Positions 45,510 to 58,030 are shown, numbered from the stretch's first letter. The stretch: DNA of 64,000 bases from Simiduia sp. 21SJ11W-1 (GCF_024138675.1 NZ_CP090959.1:682001-746000); one strand, 5' to 3'. The notes: a model not told the origin generated them from the sequence alone. Made by a program: numbers and translations.

Positions 45510-46015
45510 GTCAGCCTGTTTTTCTTGTCGGCCCCATGGGGGCCGGCAAGACCACTATCGGTAAACAATTGGCCCAACAGCTGGGTTACCCTTTCAAAGA
45601 TTCAGACCGCGAAATCGAAGAGCGCACCGGTGCAGATATCCCCTGGATATTTGATGTTGAAGGTGAGGCGGGTTTTCGTCAGCGCGAGGTTGCCGTTTTG
45701 GCAGATCTTGCCACCCAGGGCCAGCTGGTGATCGCCACTGGCGGTGGCATAGTGATGCGCGAAGAAAATCGTGAGTGTTTAAAGCGATCCGGTATCGTTT
45801 TTTACCTAACTGCCTCTATTGAGCAGCTGCTTGAACGCACCGCAAAAGACAAGCGTCGCCCGCTATTGCAGGTAGACGATCCAGAGGCGCGTGTGCGGGA
45901 GCTGTTGGCAATCAGGGATCCGCTGTACGCCGAAGTGGCAACACACGTAATCAATACCGAGAAACGCCCTCCGCGTCAGGTTGCGCAAGAAATGGCGGCT
46001 TTGGTGCGCAGCTAG
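45506..46015 (+). CDS. aroK: Shikimate kinase
   Basis: AroK phosphorylates shikimate in aromatic amino-acid synthesis. The 169-residue P-loop kinase has Walker A 'GPMGAGKTTIG' (8-18), 'DSDREIEERTGADIPWIFD' and 'GGGIVMREENRE'. It is translationally coupled to pilQ by a 4-base overlap, a conserved arrangement in gammaproteobacteria. Confidence 0.97.
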   Translation: MSQPVFLVGPMGAGKTTIGKQLAQQLGYPFKDSDREIEERTGADIPWIFDVEGEAGFRQREVAVLADLATQGQLVIATGGGIVMREENRECLKRSGIVFYLTASIEQLLERTAKDKRRPLLQVDDPEARVRELLAIRDPLYAEVATHVINTEKRPPRQVAQEMAALVRS

Positions 46016-46056
46016 CTCACAAGTTGTTTCTTGGCTGATCTGAGTTAACAAATCTG

Positions 46057-46088
46057 CTATGGTTGCGGTTTTTCTACAGCAACCATAG
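46057..46088 (+). promoter_or_regulatory. Perfect inverted repeat directly upstream of aroB
   Basis: CTATGGTTGC (46057-46066) and GCAACCATAG (46079-46088) form a 10-bp stem with a 12-base loop ending 2 bases before the aroB ATG. No Shine-Dalgarno sequence is visible and the stem covers the region where it would be, so it may control translation. There is no T-tract, so it is not a simple terminator. Confidence 0.55.
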
Positions 46089-46090
46089 CC

Positions 46091-47191
46091 ATGCAAACAC
46101 TTACCGTATCTCTCGGCGATCGCAGCTACCCTATCTACATTGGCAAGGGGCTGCTCGCTGACGCGCAACTGCTTACCAATCACCTCAAGAGCGCACAGGC
46201 CTGTATCGTCACCAACGAGACCATCGCACCGCTTTATCTGTCACAGGTACAGGCGTCGCTTTCAGGTATGCACCTTTCGGTAGTGACTTTGCCAGACGGC
46301 GAATCACATAAGCATTGGCAAACCCTTAACACTGTTTTTGATCAGATGTTGGCAGATCGCCACAATCGCCGCACCACACTGGTGGCGCTCGGTGGTGGTG
46401 TGGTGGGTGATATGACAGGTTTTGCGGCAGCGTGTTACCAGCGGGGCGTTAACTTTATCCAGGTACCCACCACGCTGCTGTCCCAAGTAGACTCCTCCGT
46501 GGGCGGTAAAACCGGTATTAACCATCCCCTTGGCAAAAATATGGTGGGTGCCTTCCATCAGCCGGAAGCGGTTGTAATAGATACCGCGGTGTTGTCTACA
46601 CTGCCACCGCGCGAAGTATCGGCGGGGCTTGCTGAGGTCATTAAGTACGGATTGCTAGGTGATGCCGATTTTTTGGCATGGCTTGAGGATAATATGGATG
46701 CACTACTGGCATTGGATGACCAAGCGCTGGCTTATGCAATTTTCAAATCCTGTGAAACCAAGGCCCGTATTGTTGCCGAAGATGAGCGAGAAGGCGGTGT
46801 CCGGGCGTTGTTAAACTTGGGGCATACGTTTGGTCATGCCATCGAGACGCAATTAGGTTATGGCCAGTGGCTGCACGGTGAGGCGGTGGCTGCGGGCATG
46901 GCCATTGCGGCAGAGGTTTCTGCAGCGCTCGGCTGGATTACTGACGCAGATGTAGCGCGCGTGCGCAATCTCTTGGTGCGTGCAGGCTTACCCGTGGACG
47001 CGCCGGCAGAGATGACAGTGGCGCAATTTATCACTCACATGAGTGTTGATAAAAAAGTACTCAGTAACCGCCTGCGCTTTGTATTACTTAAGTCGCTAGG
47101 GCAGGCTGTGGTCACAGAAGCGGTGCCCTTGGCCTTGCTTGAAAAAGTGCTCCAAGCCTCAATTGCGCGAGGGCTTGCTGCAAGCGGATAA
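46091..47191 (+). CDS. aroB: 3-dehydroquinate synthase
   Basis: AroB converts DAHP to 3-dehydroquinate in the shikimate pathway. The 366-residue protein shows '[15 protein letters not shown]', the NAD-binding '[15 protein letters not shown]', '[19 protein letters not shown]' (core [13 protein letters not shown]) and the zinc ligands '[12 protein letters not shown]'. Its start is not preceded by a clear ribosome-binding site but by a hairpin. Confidence 0.97.
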   Translation: MQTLTVSLGDRSYPIYIGKGLLADAQLLTNHLKSAQACIVTNETIAPLYLSQVQASLSGMHLSVVTLPDGESHKHWQTLNTVFDQMLADRHNRRTTLVALGGGVVGDMTGFAAACYQRGVNFIQVPTTLLSQVDSSVGGKTGINHPLGKNMVGAFHQPEAVVIDTAVLSTLPPREVSAGLAEVIKYGLLGDADFLAWLEDNMDALLALDDQALAYAIFKSCETKARIVAEDEREGGVRALLNLGHTFGHAIETQLGYGQWLHGEAVAAGMAIAAEVSAALGWITDADVARVRNLLVRAGLPVDAPAEMTVAQFITHMSVDKKVLSNRLRFVLLKSLGQAVVTEAVPLALLEKVLQASIARGLAASG

Positions 47192-47230
47192 AGGCGTTAG
47201 CCTGATTAAAAAAACGCCAAGGATGAAATC

Positions 47231-48922
47231 ATGTGTGCAGCGCCACGGCAAGCCCAAGCAGCCATGTCTTCGCTTGATGATCATGTAGCTCAACCGCACC
47301 CAGGGCTACCAGAGGGCTTGGCAGATTATCAGCAGTTTTTTGATTTGGGCGAGCCGCCTTTTGATGAGGCCATAGACGCCTACTTTACTGCCCACGGGCG
47401 CCAGCAATTGCTCAGTCAAACACTGCATTTGCTGCACTTTTCTGAAACCCCTTCTTTTATTACCGGGCCACAGGGCTCGGGTAAATCTGCGTTTGTTCGT
47501 GAGGTGGTGCGCCAGCTCAGTGACCAAGATTACGTTTTTCACTTGTCTGCCCCACTTATTCGAGAGCCTGCCGATTTACTCTATGAGCTGGCAAGCGGTA
47601 TTGGTTTGGCCGTGGAGGCCGGTGATGCGTTGCCTCATTTACAGGAAAAGCTCGCCGAGTGGGCGCAATTCAGTGAGGGTAGCCTGCAGGTTTTTGTGAT
47701 CATTGACGACGCTGAAGCATTGAGCCGTGAGGTGATTGCCCATTTACTCACATTGACCACAGCGCCTGAGAATAATTGTTGGCACCTTTTGTGTGTGGGC
47801 TCTGCCGTGGCGCTGGAAAAGTTCGGGCGGCAGATTGAAATTGATCCTGCACAACAATTTGAATTGCCTGAGGTAAGCGCCATGTTTGTGGCTGACTACC
47901 TTGAATTCAGGTTGGCCGAGGCAGGCTACGATGGCCCGCCTATTTTTGATGAGGAAGATGAAACCCACATTTTTATAAGCGCTGCGGGCGATTTGAATCG
48001 CGTTCACGAAGCGGCTGAAATCAGCTTGCTGGAAAAGGCCAGCCGTGCAACGCCTGGCCCAAGCGGTTTGCCCCTTTGGCATTTGGGTGCTCTGGCGCTG
48101 CTGCTTGTTGTACTGGGGGTTGCTTGGTGGGGGCTGGAGTCGGGCGTGGATGACGCCGTTACCCGCCAACCTGTGGCGCTCGATACCGGCCCTCAAAGTA
48201 CTGGTGGCGATTCGGCAAGCGACGCGGGTGAAGGCCCAAATAAAAACCAGCGCCCGAGCGGTGCAACCGCGGCTGTGGGCAGCCCCCCTGAAAATGTGGG
48301 CAGCACCCCCGAAGAGGCAGGCCAGGTATCGGCGCGCGGTAATGCGGGGGCAAGCCTGCAGGCGTCGTCAGGTGCCGGGCTGCAATCGCAAATGCCAAAG
48401 GGTCAATTGGCCGAGGCGAGTATGTCCTCGCCAGACGCATCCATTGCATCCTCAAGCGCGCCATCAGTTACAGCGGGCAGCAACGCGAATGAGCAAGCTG
48501 CAGGCGCGCCCGAGGCGGACCCGCTCATGTACACTGGCGGCTTGAAGCGCGCAGAAGCACCTGTTGAAAAACCTACCCAGCCAAGCAGACTCGCCGCGGC
48601 CCCTGTGGCTCGTGATTCAGGGTTCTCAGACGATGAGCTGCACTTGCTTGAACGCCAGCCAACGCGCTACACCTTACAAGTGCTTGCGGCGGCCTCCGAG
48701 GCCGGGGTGCAACGCTTTCTGGATGAGAATGCCGGCCTGCCTATGCGGGTTTATCGCACCGTTCGTGCCGGAGAGCCTTGGTATGTGGTGGTACTTGGGG
48801 ATTACGCCAGCACCCAGCAAGCACGCGCAGCGATTCAGAAATTGCCCAAATCCCTGCAAAAAAGCGGCCCCTGGCCCCGTGATGTGGGATCTATCCAGCA
48901 GCAAATAAATAGCCGCAGTTAG
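47231..48922 (+). CDS. damX: DamX-like protein: AAA ATPase with C-terminal SPOR domain
   Basis: The 563-residue protein combines an N-terminal AAA/ExeA-type ATPase (Walker A 'GPQGSGKS' at 79-86, Walker B 'VFVIIDDAEAL'), a membrane helix (283-302), a long low-complexity periplasmic linker rich in Ser/Ala/Gly/Pro, and a C-terminal SPOR domain (about 480-560). SPOR proteins localise to the septum by binding denuded glycans. It occupies the position of damX in the aroK-aroB-damX cluster; in E. coli DamX the N-terminal ATPase part is absent. Confidence 0.9.
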   Translation: MCAAPRQAQAAMSSLDDHVAQPHPGLPEGLADYQQFFDLGEPPFDEAIDAYFTAHGRQQLLSQTLHLLHFSETPSFITGPQGSGKSAFVREVVRQLSDQDYVFHLSAPLIREPADLLYELASGIGLAVEAGDALPHLQEKLAEWAQFSEGSLQVFVIIDDAEALSREVIAHLLTLTTAPENNCWHLLCVGSAVALEKFGRQIEIDPAQQFELPEVSAMFVADYLEFRLAEAGYDGPPIFDEEDETHIFISAAGDLNRVHEAAEISLLEKASRATPGPSGLPLWHLGALALLLVVLGVAWWGLESGVDDAVTRQPVALDTGPQSTGGDSASDAGEGPNKNQRPSGATAAVGSPPENVGSTPEEAGQVSARGNAGASLQASSGAGLQSQMPKGQLAEASMSSPDASIASSSAPSVTAGSNANEQAAGAPEADPLMYTGGLKRAEAPVEKPTQPSRLAAAPVARDSGFSDDELHLLERQPTRYTLQVLAAASEAGVQRFLDENAGLPMRVYRTVRAGEPWYVVVLGDYASTQQARAAIQKLPKSLQKSGPWPRDVGSIQQQINSRS

Positions 48923-49310
48923 TCTGAGCAATTATTTGCTGTTATTGCCCTTGGGGCTTTATGTTTATTGCTTGGCTGCCCTTGCGAAGTGGGGCTTGAG
49001 CGGGTAACATTCTGCGCCCATTTGCCCTCGAATCCGCAGAAACTGCTGCGCCCGGGAGTCGAATGGGATCTGGGGAACCTCTGTGCGATAAATAATAGAG
49101 GTGGCAACCGATCCGAAGAGATCGCACTAGCATAGCCACCTACGCTTTCAGCATCGCAGGCACACGTCATCTACGCGCATCGTTCGCTTGCGGGTTTACA
49201 CCCGCGGTGGTTACTGCGCCCTGACGAAAGCAGCGGAGGTTCTATCGGAGCCGGCGACGTTCCTGAAGTGCGCGCCGAGCAAAAAATTCTCAACGATTGA
49301 AGGACTGTTT
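48923..49310 (+). promoter_or_regulatory. Structured leader region upstream of gltB
   Basis: A 388-base gap without an ORF. It contains a nested hairpin, AGGTGGC/GCCACCT (49099-49105 with 49135-49141) enclosing CGATC/GATCG (49109-49124), and a separate GCGGGT/ACCCGC hairpin (49190-49205). An alternative pairing GCGAT/ATCGC (49085-49089 with 49121-49125) would exclude the inner hairpin. No promoter hexamers stand out. The arrangement suggests a regulated leader for the glutamate synthase operon. Confidence 0.4.
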
Positions 49311-52300
49311 ATGAGCACTGGCCTGTACCGGTTAGACGAGTTCAAAGACAACTGCGGCTTTGGCTTGATTGCGCACCTCAAAGGCGAAACCAGCCACCGG
49401 CTGTTAAGCACGGCCATTGAGGCGCTGACCTGTATGACCCATCGCGGCGGTATTGCTGCCGATGGCAAAACGGGCGACGGGTGCGGTTTGCTGCTGCAAA
49501 AGCCAGACAGCTTTTTGCGCGCTGTGGCCAAGCAGGCCTGTGCTGCCGAACTGTCTGCCGTTTACGGTGTGGGCGTACTTATGCTCAGCACCGATCCGGT
49601 TTTGGCACAGCAACAGCGCAATATTGTTGAAGAAGAGCTGACGGCGGTGGATCTGGATGTGGCCGGCTGGCGCCTGATGCCCACAGATAACGCCTGCCTT
49701 GGGCCCATTGCCCTTGAGTCTGTGCCTGCTTTTTACAACGTCTTTGTCAATAGCCCGGCTGAGCTGGGCGATGAGCAGTTAAGTGCCAAATTATTTGTGG
49801 CGCGCCGTAAAGTTGAAAAGCGCCTGGCAGATGACGAATCTTTTTATGTGGCAAGCTTAAGCTGCAAGGTCATGTCTTTTAAAGGCTTGATGATGCCCGT
49901 GGATTTACCACGCTTTTTCCTGGATTTAGCCGACGATCGGTTGGAAACCGCCATTTGCGTTTTCCACCAGCGCTTTTCCACCAACACCATGCCGCGCTGG
50001 CCTCTGGCCCAGCCGTTCCGTATGTTGGCCCACAACGGTGAAATCAACACCATCACGGCCAACCGCAACTGGAGTGTGGCGCGTACGCCCAAGTTTCAAT
50101 CGCCGCTGTTGCCGGATCTTGCTGAAATTTCGCCACTGGTCAACCGCACTGGTTCCGATTCATCAAGCCTTGATAACATGCTGGAAGTGCTCTTGGCAGG
50201 CGGCATGGAATTGCACCGCGCCGTGCGCATGTTGGTGCCGCCAGCCTGGCAGAACGTCGAGCATATGGACCCGGATCTGCGCGCGTTTTATGAATACAAC
50301 TCCATGCATATGGAGCCCTGGGATGGCCCCGCCGGGCTTGTGATTACCGATGGTCGATACGCCGTCTGCACGCTCGATCGCAACGGCCTGCGTCCGTCGC
50401 GCTACGTAATCACTAAAGACGATTTTATTACCGTGGCCTCAGAAGTGGGTGTACACGGCTATAAGCCTGAAGATGTCGTGGCCAAGGGGCGCCTTGGCCC
50501 GGGCCAGATGCTGTCTATCGATACCCAGGAAGGCAAGCTCTACTTCAGCGAAGATATCGACAACATGTTGAAGTCGGCGCAGCCCTATAAGCAGTGGCTA
50601 TCCAAGCGCGCGACGCGTCTACGCGCCGATTACAATGGCCCGGCCATTGATAACCAATTCACCATGGATGAGTTCTTCCGTCATCAAAAGCTGTTTCAGG
50701 TGAGCTTTGAAGAGCGCGACCAGGTGATTCGCCCGCTGGCAGAAGGTGGTCAGGAAGCAGTGGGCTCTATGGGCGACGACACGCCCATGGCCGTGCTGTC
50801 TGAAAAAGAGCGCTGCCTGTACGATTTCTTCCGCCAGCAATTTGCGCAGGTTACCAACCCGCCAATCGACCCGCTGCGTGAATCCATCGTGATGTCTTTG
50901 GAAACCTGTTTAGGTGCAGAAAAATCTGTCTTTGAGCATGTGGAAGATCACGCAGACCGCCTGATACTTTCATCGCCGGTGCTCACCTGGGCCAAGTGCG
51001 ATTACATTTTGAAATTTGATAAGCCCGGTTACCGGGTGCGCAAGTTCTCGCTCTACTATGATCCCGCGCAAAAAGATTTGCGCCAGGCGGTGGTCGATTT
51101 GTGTGATGAAGTGGAAGCTGCCGTGCGCGAGGGTGCGGTTATCGTTGTGCTTTCAGATCGCGATGTAGAGCCCGAGCTGCTGCCTATTCATGCGCTGCTG
51201 GCCACCGGTGCCGTGCATGCGCGCCTGGTGAATACCGGGTTGCGCTGTAATTCCAACATCATTGCAGATACCGCCACCGCGCGCGATTCTCACCAAATTG
51301 CCTGCCTGATTGGCTACGGTGCCACCGCCGTTCACCCCTATTTGAGTTACTCGGTTATCAACCACCTGATTCAAACCGGTGAGATGCTGGACGATGCCGC
51401 AACCGCGCAGAAGCGTTACGTTACTGCAATTTGTAAGGGGCTTTTGAAAATTCTTTCGAAGATGGGTATTTCTACCATTGCGTCTTACCGCGGTGCTTAC
51501 CTGTTCGAAATTATCGGCTTGAACCGCGATGTGGTAGACCTGTGTTTCCCGGAGACGCCATCGCGTATTGCCGGTGCCGGGTTTGATGATTTGCAGTCTG
51601 ATCAAGCCAAGCTTCTGGCCTATGCCAACAAGGCCCGCAAGCCCATCCAGCCGGGCGGCCTGTTGAAGTATATGCACGGCCAGGAATATCACGCCTTTAA
51701 CCCGGATGTTGTGCAAACCCTGCAGCGCGCGGTGCAAACCGGCGACTACAGCGTATGGCGCGACTACGCGGGCCTTGTGAACGAGCGCCCAACGGCCACG
51801 CTGCGCGATTTGTTGAAAGTAAAAGAGGCACCCACACCTATTCCGCTCGATGAAGTGGAGCCTGTGTCTGCCATTGTGCGCCGCTTTGATTCGGCAGCTA
51901 TGTCGCTCGGTGCGCTGTCACCCGAAGCGCACGAGGCGCTGGCCCAGGCCATGAACGCTTTGGGTGGTCGTTCCAACAGCGGTGAGGGCGGTGAAGATCC
52001 GGCTCGCCATGGCACCAACAAAACGTCCAAAATCAAGCAGGTGGCCTCTGGCCGTTTCGGCGTCACGCCGGAATACCTGGTCAATGGCGAGGTGCTGCAA
52101 ATCAAAGTGGCCCAGGGTGCCAAGCCCGGTGAGGGCGGCCAGCTGCCGGGCGGCAAGGTGAATGCGTTGATTGCGCGCCTGCGTTACTCGGTGCCTGGCG
52201 TTACGCTGATTTCGCCGCCGCCGCATCATGATATTTATTCGATTGAAGATCTGGCGCAGCTGATTTACGACCTCAAGCAAGTCAATCCCGCGGCCTTGGT

Positions 52301-53762
52301 ATCGGTGAAACTGGTGTCGCGCCCGGGTGTGGGCACCATTGCCGCGGGTGTGGCCAAGGCCTATGCCGATTTAATTACTATCTCGGGCTACGATGGCGGT
52401 ACAGCAGCCAGCCCATTGACGTCAATTCGTTACGCCGGTTCACCCTGGGAGCTCGGCCTTTCAGAAACCCACCAGATGCTGCGTGCCAATAACCTGCGCG
52501 GCAAGGTGCGCGTGCAAACTGATGGCGGTTTGAAATCGGGCCTGGACGTTGTAAAGGCGGCCATGCTGGGTGCTGAAAGCTTTGGCTTTGGCACGGCACC
52601 CATGGTGGCTTTGGGTTGCAAGTATTTGCGTATTTGCCACCTCAATAACTGTGCAACGGGTGTGGCCACCCAGAACGCCAAGCTCCGCCGCGATCACTAC
52701 ATCGGCACTGTGGATATGGCGATGAACTTCTTTAAGTTTATGGCTGAGGAAACCCGCGAGTGGATGGCGCGTTTGGGCGTGCGTACATTTGATGAGCTGG
52801 TGGGGCGCGTGGATTTGCTGGAGCGGATCGAAGGGCGCACCAAGCGGCAGTCGCAGCTCGATTTAAGCCCCATCACCCATACCGATGCGTTCCTGGCAAC
52901 CAAGCCGCAAACCTGCCAGCAAGAGCGCAACAAGCCCTTCGACGAGGGCCGCCTGGCAGAAACCATGGTGCAAGCCCTGCTGCCTGCCATCGAGAAAAAA
53001 TCCGGCGGCGAGTATGCGTTTACCGTCACCAACTGCGACCGCTCCATTGGCGCGCGTATCAGTGGTGAGATTGCCAAGCGCCACGGCAACCTGGGCATGA
53101 ACGATGCCCCTATCACCTTGAAATTGACCGGTGTTGCCGGCCAAAGTTTCGGTGTGTGGAACGCAGGTGGCCTGGAGATGATTCTGGAAGGCGATGCCAA
53201 CGACTATGTGGGTAAAGGCATGGCTGGCGGCAAGCTGGTTGTGCGCCCGCCGCAGGGTTCTGGCTTTAAATCCCAGGAAACCTCCATCATTGGCAACACT
53301 TGTTTGTACGGCGCGACTGGCGGCAAATTGTTTGCTGCAGGTCAGGCCGGTGAACGCTTTGCCGTGCGCAACTCCGGCGCCCAGGCGGTTGTGGAAGGTG
53401 CGGGTGATCACTGCTGCGAATACATGACCGGCGGTGTGGTGGCCGTGCTTGGCAAGGTAGGTGTGAACTTCGGCGCCGGTATGACCGGTGGCTTTGCCTA
53501 CGTGCTGGATTTGGAGCGCAGTTTCTCTGATCGTTACAATCGCGAGCTGGTTGAAATTACCCGCATCAACAACGAAGAATTGGAAGCGCATCAAACCCAT
53601 TTGCAGCAAATTATTGAAGAATTTGTGGCTGAAACAGACAGCGAGTGGGGCAAATACCTGTTGGAGAATTTCTTCGATTTGGTCGGCAAGTTCTGGTTGG
53701 TTAAGCCCAAGGCCGCAAACCTTGAAGGCTTGTTAAAGCAAACTGTGGCGAGCCCACAATAA
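49311..53762 (+). CDS. gltB: Glutamate synthase (NADPH) large subunit
   Basis: GltB makes two glutamates from glutamine and 2-oxoglutarate. The start is ATG 49311, 6 bases after TGAAGGA (49298-49304), giving 1483 residues; the open frame upstream to 49188 covers the leader hairpins. A short propeptide precedes the catalytic Cys ('[11 protein letters not shown]'). The class-II amidotransferase domain, central domain, FMN-binding domain ('[13 protein letters not shown]') and 3Fe-4S cysteines ('[16 protein letters not shown]') follow, then the C-terminal beta-helix. gltD follows 26 bases later. Confidence 0.97.
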   Translation: MSTGLYRLDEFKDNCGFGLIAHLKGETSHRLLSTAIEALTCMTHRGGIAADGKTGDGCGLLLQKPDSFLRAVAKQACAAELSAVYGVGVLMLSTDPVLAQQQRNIVEEELTAVDLDVAGWRLMPTDNACLGPIALESVPAFYNVFVNSPAELGDEQLSAKLFVARRKVEKRLADDESFYVASLSCKVMSFKGLMMPVDLPRFFLDLADDRLETAICVFHQRFSTNTMPRWPLAQPFRMLAHNGEINTITANRNWSVARTPKFQSPLLPDLAEISPLVNRTGSDSSSLDNMLEVLLAGGMELHRAVRMLVPPAWQNVEHMDPDLRAFYEYNSMHMEPWDGPAGLVITDGRYAVCTLDRNGLRPSRYVITKDDFITVASEVGVHGYKPEDVVAKGRLGPGQMLSIDTQEGKLYFSEDIDNMLKSAQPYKQWLSKRATRLRADYNGPAIDNQFTMDEFFRHQKLFQVSFEERDQVIRPLAEGGQEAVGSMGDDTPMAVLSEKERCLYDFFRQQFAQVTNPPIDPLRESIVMSLETCLGAEKSVFEHVEDHADRLILSSPVLTWAKCDYILKFDKPGYRVRKFSLYYDPAQKDLRQAVVDLCDEVEAAVREGAVIVVLSDRDVEPELLPIHALLATGAVHARLVNTGLRCNSNIIADTATARDSHQIACLIGYGATAVHPYLSYSVINHLIQTGEMLDDAATAQKRYVTAICKGLLKILSKMGISTIASYRGAYLFEIIGLNRDVVDLCFPETPSRIAGAGFDDLQSDQAKLLAYANKARKPIQPGGLLKYMHGQEYHAFNPDVVQTLQRAVQTGDYSVWRDYAGLVNERPTATLRDLLKVKEAPTPIPLDEVEPVSAIVRRFDSAAMSLGALSPEAHEALAQAMNALGGRSNSGEGGEDPARHGTNKTSKIKQVASGRFGVTPEYLVNGEVLQIKVAQGAKPGEGGQLPGGKVNALIARLRYSVPGVTLISPPPHHDIYSIEDLAQLIYDLKQVNPAALVSVKLVSRPGVGTIAAGVAKAYADLITISGYDGGTAASPLTSIRYAGSPWELGLSETHQMLRANNLRGKVRVQTDGGLKSGLDVVKAAMLGAESFGFGTAPMVALGCKYLRICHLNNCATGVATQNAKLRRDHYIGTVDMAMNFFKFMAEETREWMARLGVRTFDELVGRVDLLERIEGRTKRQSQLDLSPITHTDAFLATKPQTCQQERNKPFDEGRLAETMVQALLPAIEKKSGGEYAFTVTNCDRSIGARISGEIAKRHGNLGMNDAPITLKLTGVAGQSFGVWNAGGLEMILEGDANDYVGKGMAGGKLVVRPPQGSGFKSQETSIIGNTCLYGATGGKLFAAGQAGERFAVRNSGAQAVVEGAGDHCCEYMTGGVVAVLGKVGVNFGAGMTGGFAYVLDLERSFSDRYNRELVEITRINNEELEAHQTHLQQIIEEFVAETDSEWGKYLLENFFDLVGKFWLVKPKAANLEGLLKQTVASPQ

Positions 53763-53776
53763 CCACACAGAATTGA

Positions 53777-55207
<1,431 letters not shown>

Positions 55208-55226
55208 CCTCCAGCAGCAACACCCT

Positions 55227-55252
55227 AAGGGCCCAGACCGGGCCCTTTGTCA
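55227..55252 (+). terminator. gltBD terminator
   Basis: AAGGGCCC and GGGCCCTT pair over a 5-base loop, 19 bases after the gltD stop, followed by TGTCATTT. The T-tract is imperfect. Confidence 0.75.
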
Positions 55253-55337
55253 TTTCTGGGCGGAGGCTTGTGGCTTGCGTCTGTACGCCTTGCAGGCCAC
55301 GCCGTACAATGCGCGCATCTGATATAAAGTGAATGCT

Positions 55338-56402
55338 ATGACTGAATTGAAGAATGACCGCTTTTTGCGGGCGCTGATGCGCGAACCGGTTGATGTCACC
55401 CCCGTCTGGATGATGCGCCAGGCAGGGCGCTACCTGCCCGAATACCGCGCCAGCCGCGCGCGCGCCGGCGACTTCATGGGCCTGTGTACCAACCCTGAGG
55501 CCGCCTGTGAAGTCACGCTGCAGCCCTTGGAGCGCTATCCACTGGATGCCGCCATTCTGTTTTCAGATATTCTCACTATCCCCGATGCCATGGGCCTGGG
55601 CCTCTACTTTGAAACCGGCGAAGGCCCGCGCTTTAAAAAGCCCGTGCGCACCGAGGCTGAGGTCAACGCCCTGAAGGTGATAGACCCACACCAGGACTTG
55701 CCCTATGTGGTAGATGCAGTGAGCACCATCCGCCGCGAGCTCAACGGCCGCGTGCCGCTCATCGGCTTCTCCGGCAGCCCCTGGACACTGGCCACCTACA
55801 TGGTGGAGGGCGGCTCCAGCAAGGATTTCCGCCGTGCGAAAACCATGGCCTTCAACCAGCCTGAGGTAATGCACCAGCTGCTGACGGTGCTTGCGGACTC
55901 GGTTACAGCCTATCTCAACGCCCAGATTGAAGCCGGTGCCCAGGCCGTGCAAATTTTTGATACCTGGGGCGGCGCGCTGTCGCATGCGGCTTACCAAGAG
56001 TTCTCGCTGGCCTATATGCAGCGCATTGTTGCCGGCCTCATTCGCGAGCGTGAGGGGCGCAAGGTGCCGGTAATTCTGTTTACCAAGGGCGGCGGCCAGT
56101 GGCTTGAGCTGCTGGCAAATACCGGCGCAGACGCGCTGGGCCTGGATTGGACCACCGATATTGGCCAGGCGCGTGCCCGCGTAGGCTCGCAGGTGGCGCT
56201 GCAAGGCAATATGGACCCAACCATGCTCTACGCAAGCCCTGAGCGTATTCGCGCCGAGGTGGGCCAAATACTTGGGTCTTACGGGGCGGGCAGTGGCCAC
56301 GTTTTCAACCTTGGCCACGGTATCACCCCGGAAGTGGATCCGGCCCATGCGGGGGCATTTATCAACGCCGTGCACGAGTTGTCGGCGGTCTACCACGAGT
56401 AA
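55338..56402 (+). CDS. hemE: Uroporphyrinogen decarboxylase
   Basis: HemE decarboxylates uroporphyrinogen III to coproporphyrinogen III in haem synthesis. ATG 55338 ([13 protein letters not shown]) matches family N-termini better than the GTG at 55329, giving 354 residues. Key motifs are '[16 protein letters not shown]' with substrate-binding Arg residues, '[16 protein letters not shown]' and '[17 protein letters not shown]'. Confidence 0.97.
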   Translation: MTELKNDRFLRALMREPVDVTPVWMMRQAGRYLPEYRASRARAGDFMGLCTNPEAACEVTLQPLERYPLDAAILFSDILTIPDAMGLGLYFETGEGPRFKKPVRTEAEVNALKVIDPHQDLPYVVDAVSTIRRELNGRVPLIGFSGSPWTLATYMVEGGSSKDFRRAKTMAFNQPEVMHQLLTVLADSVTAYLNAQIEAGAQAVQIFDTWGGALSHAAYQEFSLAYMQRIVAGLIREREGRKVPVILFTKGGGQWLELLANTGADALGLDWTTDIGQARARVGSQVALQGNMDPTMLYASPERIRAEVGQILGSYGAGSGHVFNLGHGITPEVDPAHAGAFINAVHELSAVYHE

Positions 56403-56597
56403 TTGTTAAGAGTGTGACCCCCTTCGTGAGGCAAAATTCGCCAAACGCAGTGGAAAGACGCTAAAATCGTCTATTAAGTCAAATGGTTAGAGCCGCTTTC
56501 TCTGGTAGGACTTGAATTCCAGCGCAGGCATTGCAGCCTGCGCGCGCAAACGCGCAGCCCGGCAGAGTGATTGGCACATAGCGACGAGGAAGTTGCC
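56403..56597. other. Intergenic stretch between hemE and the degenerate HD-GYP gene
   Basis: No ORF, tRNA or terminator is convincing in these 195 bases. One GC-rich inverted repeat occurs near 56525-56560 (GCGCAGGC/GCCTGCGC followed by GCGCG tracts). The promoter of the downstream gene must be here but is not recognised. Confidence 0.35.
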
Positions 56598-57953
56598 TTG
56601 GCGATAAAGCAGTTAAAAGTGGATGTAAATGAGCTGACTCCCGGCATGTTCGTGTCGGGCCTGGATCGCCCATGGTCGCAAACCCCCTTTCCCTTGCAGG
56701 GCTTCTACATCCGCGAGATGGAAGAAATCAAGCAGCTGAAAGCCCATTGCCGGCACGTATACATTGATGTAGCCAAGGGTAAGGGCCCGGTTGCCGCCAA
56801 GCTTAAAACCTTGAAGCCAGGTGTATCCCAACCTGCCGGCCCGCGCACAGCCAAAGGCTCCAGCGCCAACATTCCCGTGGCGCCGCTTAAAATCAAGCGC
56901 AATGTCTACCAGCAAAAATCGCAACTGAAAAAAGAAGTGGCGGTGGCCAAGGAATTGCACCAGCAGGTGCACTCGGCCATGGGGCAGGTGCTGGGCCAGC
57001 TGGAAAAGGGCCGCGAAATTTCCGTCAAGGATACCAAGCGTGCCGCCAGCCAGATGGTAGATTCAGTAATCAGAAACCCCGATGCCTTCTCTTGGCTTGC
57101 GCGCGTGCGCGAGGTGGATGAGCACACCTACACCCACGCCATGCGCTCGGCGGTGTGGGGTATTTTATTTGGTCGCCACATCGGCCTTGGCAAAACCGAC
57201 CTAGACACCCTGGCACTCGGTATTTTGTTTAAGGATGTGGGCAAAACCAAAATTGAGAAATCGCTCATTGCCAAAAAGCAGCGCACGCCCGAGGAAGAGC
57301 TGCAATACGAAAAATTTGTATTGCACGGCTGCGATATCTTGCGCCAGATGCCGGGCATAGAACCGCGCGTGATTGCGGTGGTAAAAACCCACTGCGAGCG
57401 GCTAAACGGCAGCGGCTTCCCGCAGCATTTGCGCGGCGACAAAATCCCCATGCTGGGCAAGATTGCCGGTATTGTGACCTTCTACGACGACACCACTAAC
57501 CCTCGTGGCGAGGCCTACCCGCTGGCGCCATCGAAGGCTGTGGCCAAACTGTATGAGCTGCGCGATATCCAGTTTCAGGAAGAGCTGGTGGTGGAGTTTA
57601 TTCGCGCCATCGGCCTCTACCCAACGGGCACCTTGGTGGAGCTTTCCACAGGCGAAGTGGGCGTGGTGGTTGAGCAAAATTTCGAGCGCAGGCTGAAGCC
57701 CAAAGTAATGCTGGTGCTGGATGCCTGCAAGCATCACATGCGCAAACCTTTATTGCTGGATTTAGCCGAAGATGACAGGCAGAAGCAGGCGTTGATCGAT
57801 TCCGGCAAAAAGCGCTTGTCTGAAATTGAAAAAATTGAAATCGCACAGGACTTGGAGCCCGGCAGTTACGATATTGATATCGCAACCATTCGCGATGAAT
57901 ACCTGTTTAAGCCTGAAAAAAAGGGCTGGCTTTCTGGCCTGTTCGGCAAATAA
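56598..57953 (+). CDS. DUF3391 protein with degenerate HD-GYP domain
   Basis: The 451-residue protein begins at TTG 56598, 8 bases after GAGGA (56585-56589). The N-terminal DUF3391 domain ('LKVDVNELTPGMFVSGLDRPW') leads through a coiled segment to an HD-GYP fold. The key residues differ from active enzymes: the HD pair reads K212-D213 ('LFKDVGKTKI'), the HHE motif reads H265-C-E ('THCERLNGSGFP') and GYP reads GFP. It therefore probably does not hydrolyse c-di-GMP and may bind it or a partner instead. The C-terminal part (about 330-430) lacks recognised motifs. Confidence 0.85.
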   Translation: MAIKQLKVDVNELTPGMFVSGLDRPWSQTPFPLQGFYIREMEEIKQLKAHCRHVYIDVAKGKGPVAAKLKTLKPGVSQPAGPRTAKGSSANIPVAPLKIKRNVYQQKSQLKKEVAVAKELHQQVHSAMGQVLGQLEKGREISVKDTKRAASQMVDSVIRNPDAFSWLARVREVDEHTYTHAMRSAVWGILFGRHIGLGKTDLDTLALGILFKDVGKTKIEKSLIAKKQRTPEEELQYEKFVLHGCDILRQMPGIEPRVIAVVKTHCERLNGSGFPQHLRGDKIPMLGKIAGIVTFYDDTTNPRGEAYPLAPSKAVAKLYELRDIQFQEELVVEFIRAIGLYPTGTLVELSTGEVGVVVEQNFERRLKPKVMLVLDACKHHMRKPLLLDLAEDDRQKQALIDSGKKRLSEIEKIEIAQDLEPGSYDIDIATIRDEYLFKPEKKGWLSGLFGK

Positions 57954-57981
57954 GCCGTTAGCCGTTTGTCTAAAGTTGAAT

Positions 57982-58011
57982 AAAAAACGCCTGCATTAGC
58001 AGGCGTTTTTT
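57982..58011. terminator. Bidirectional terminator between the HD-GYP-like gene and psd
   Basis: AAAAAACGCCTGC and GCAGGCGTTTTTT form a perfect 13-bp stem with a 4-base loop between convergent genes. Confidence 0.92.
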
Positions 58012-58030
58012 ATGGGCGAGGGTGCAAGAT

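Noticed and set aside
49188-49310. Long N-terminal extension of GltB
   Set aside because: It covers leader hairpins; ATG 49311 has a good ribosome-binding site and the expected short propeptide before the catalytic Cys.
52863-53609. 248-residue minus-strand frame inside gltB
   Set aside because: Antisense shadow of a conserved gene with no domain of its own.
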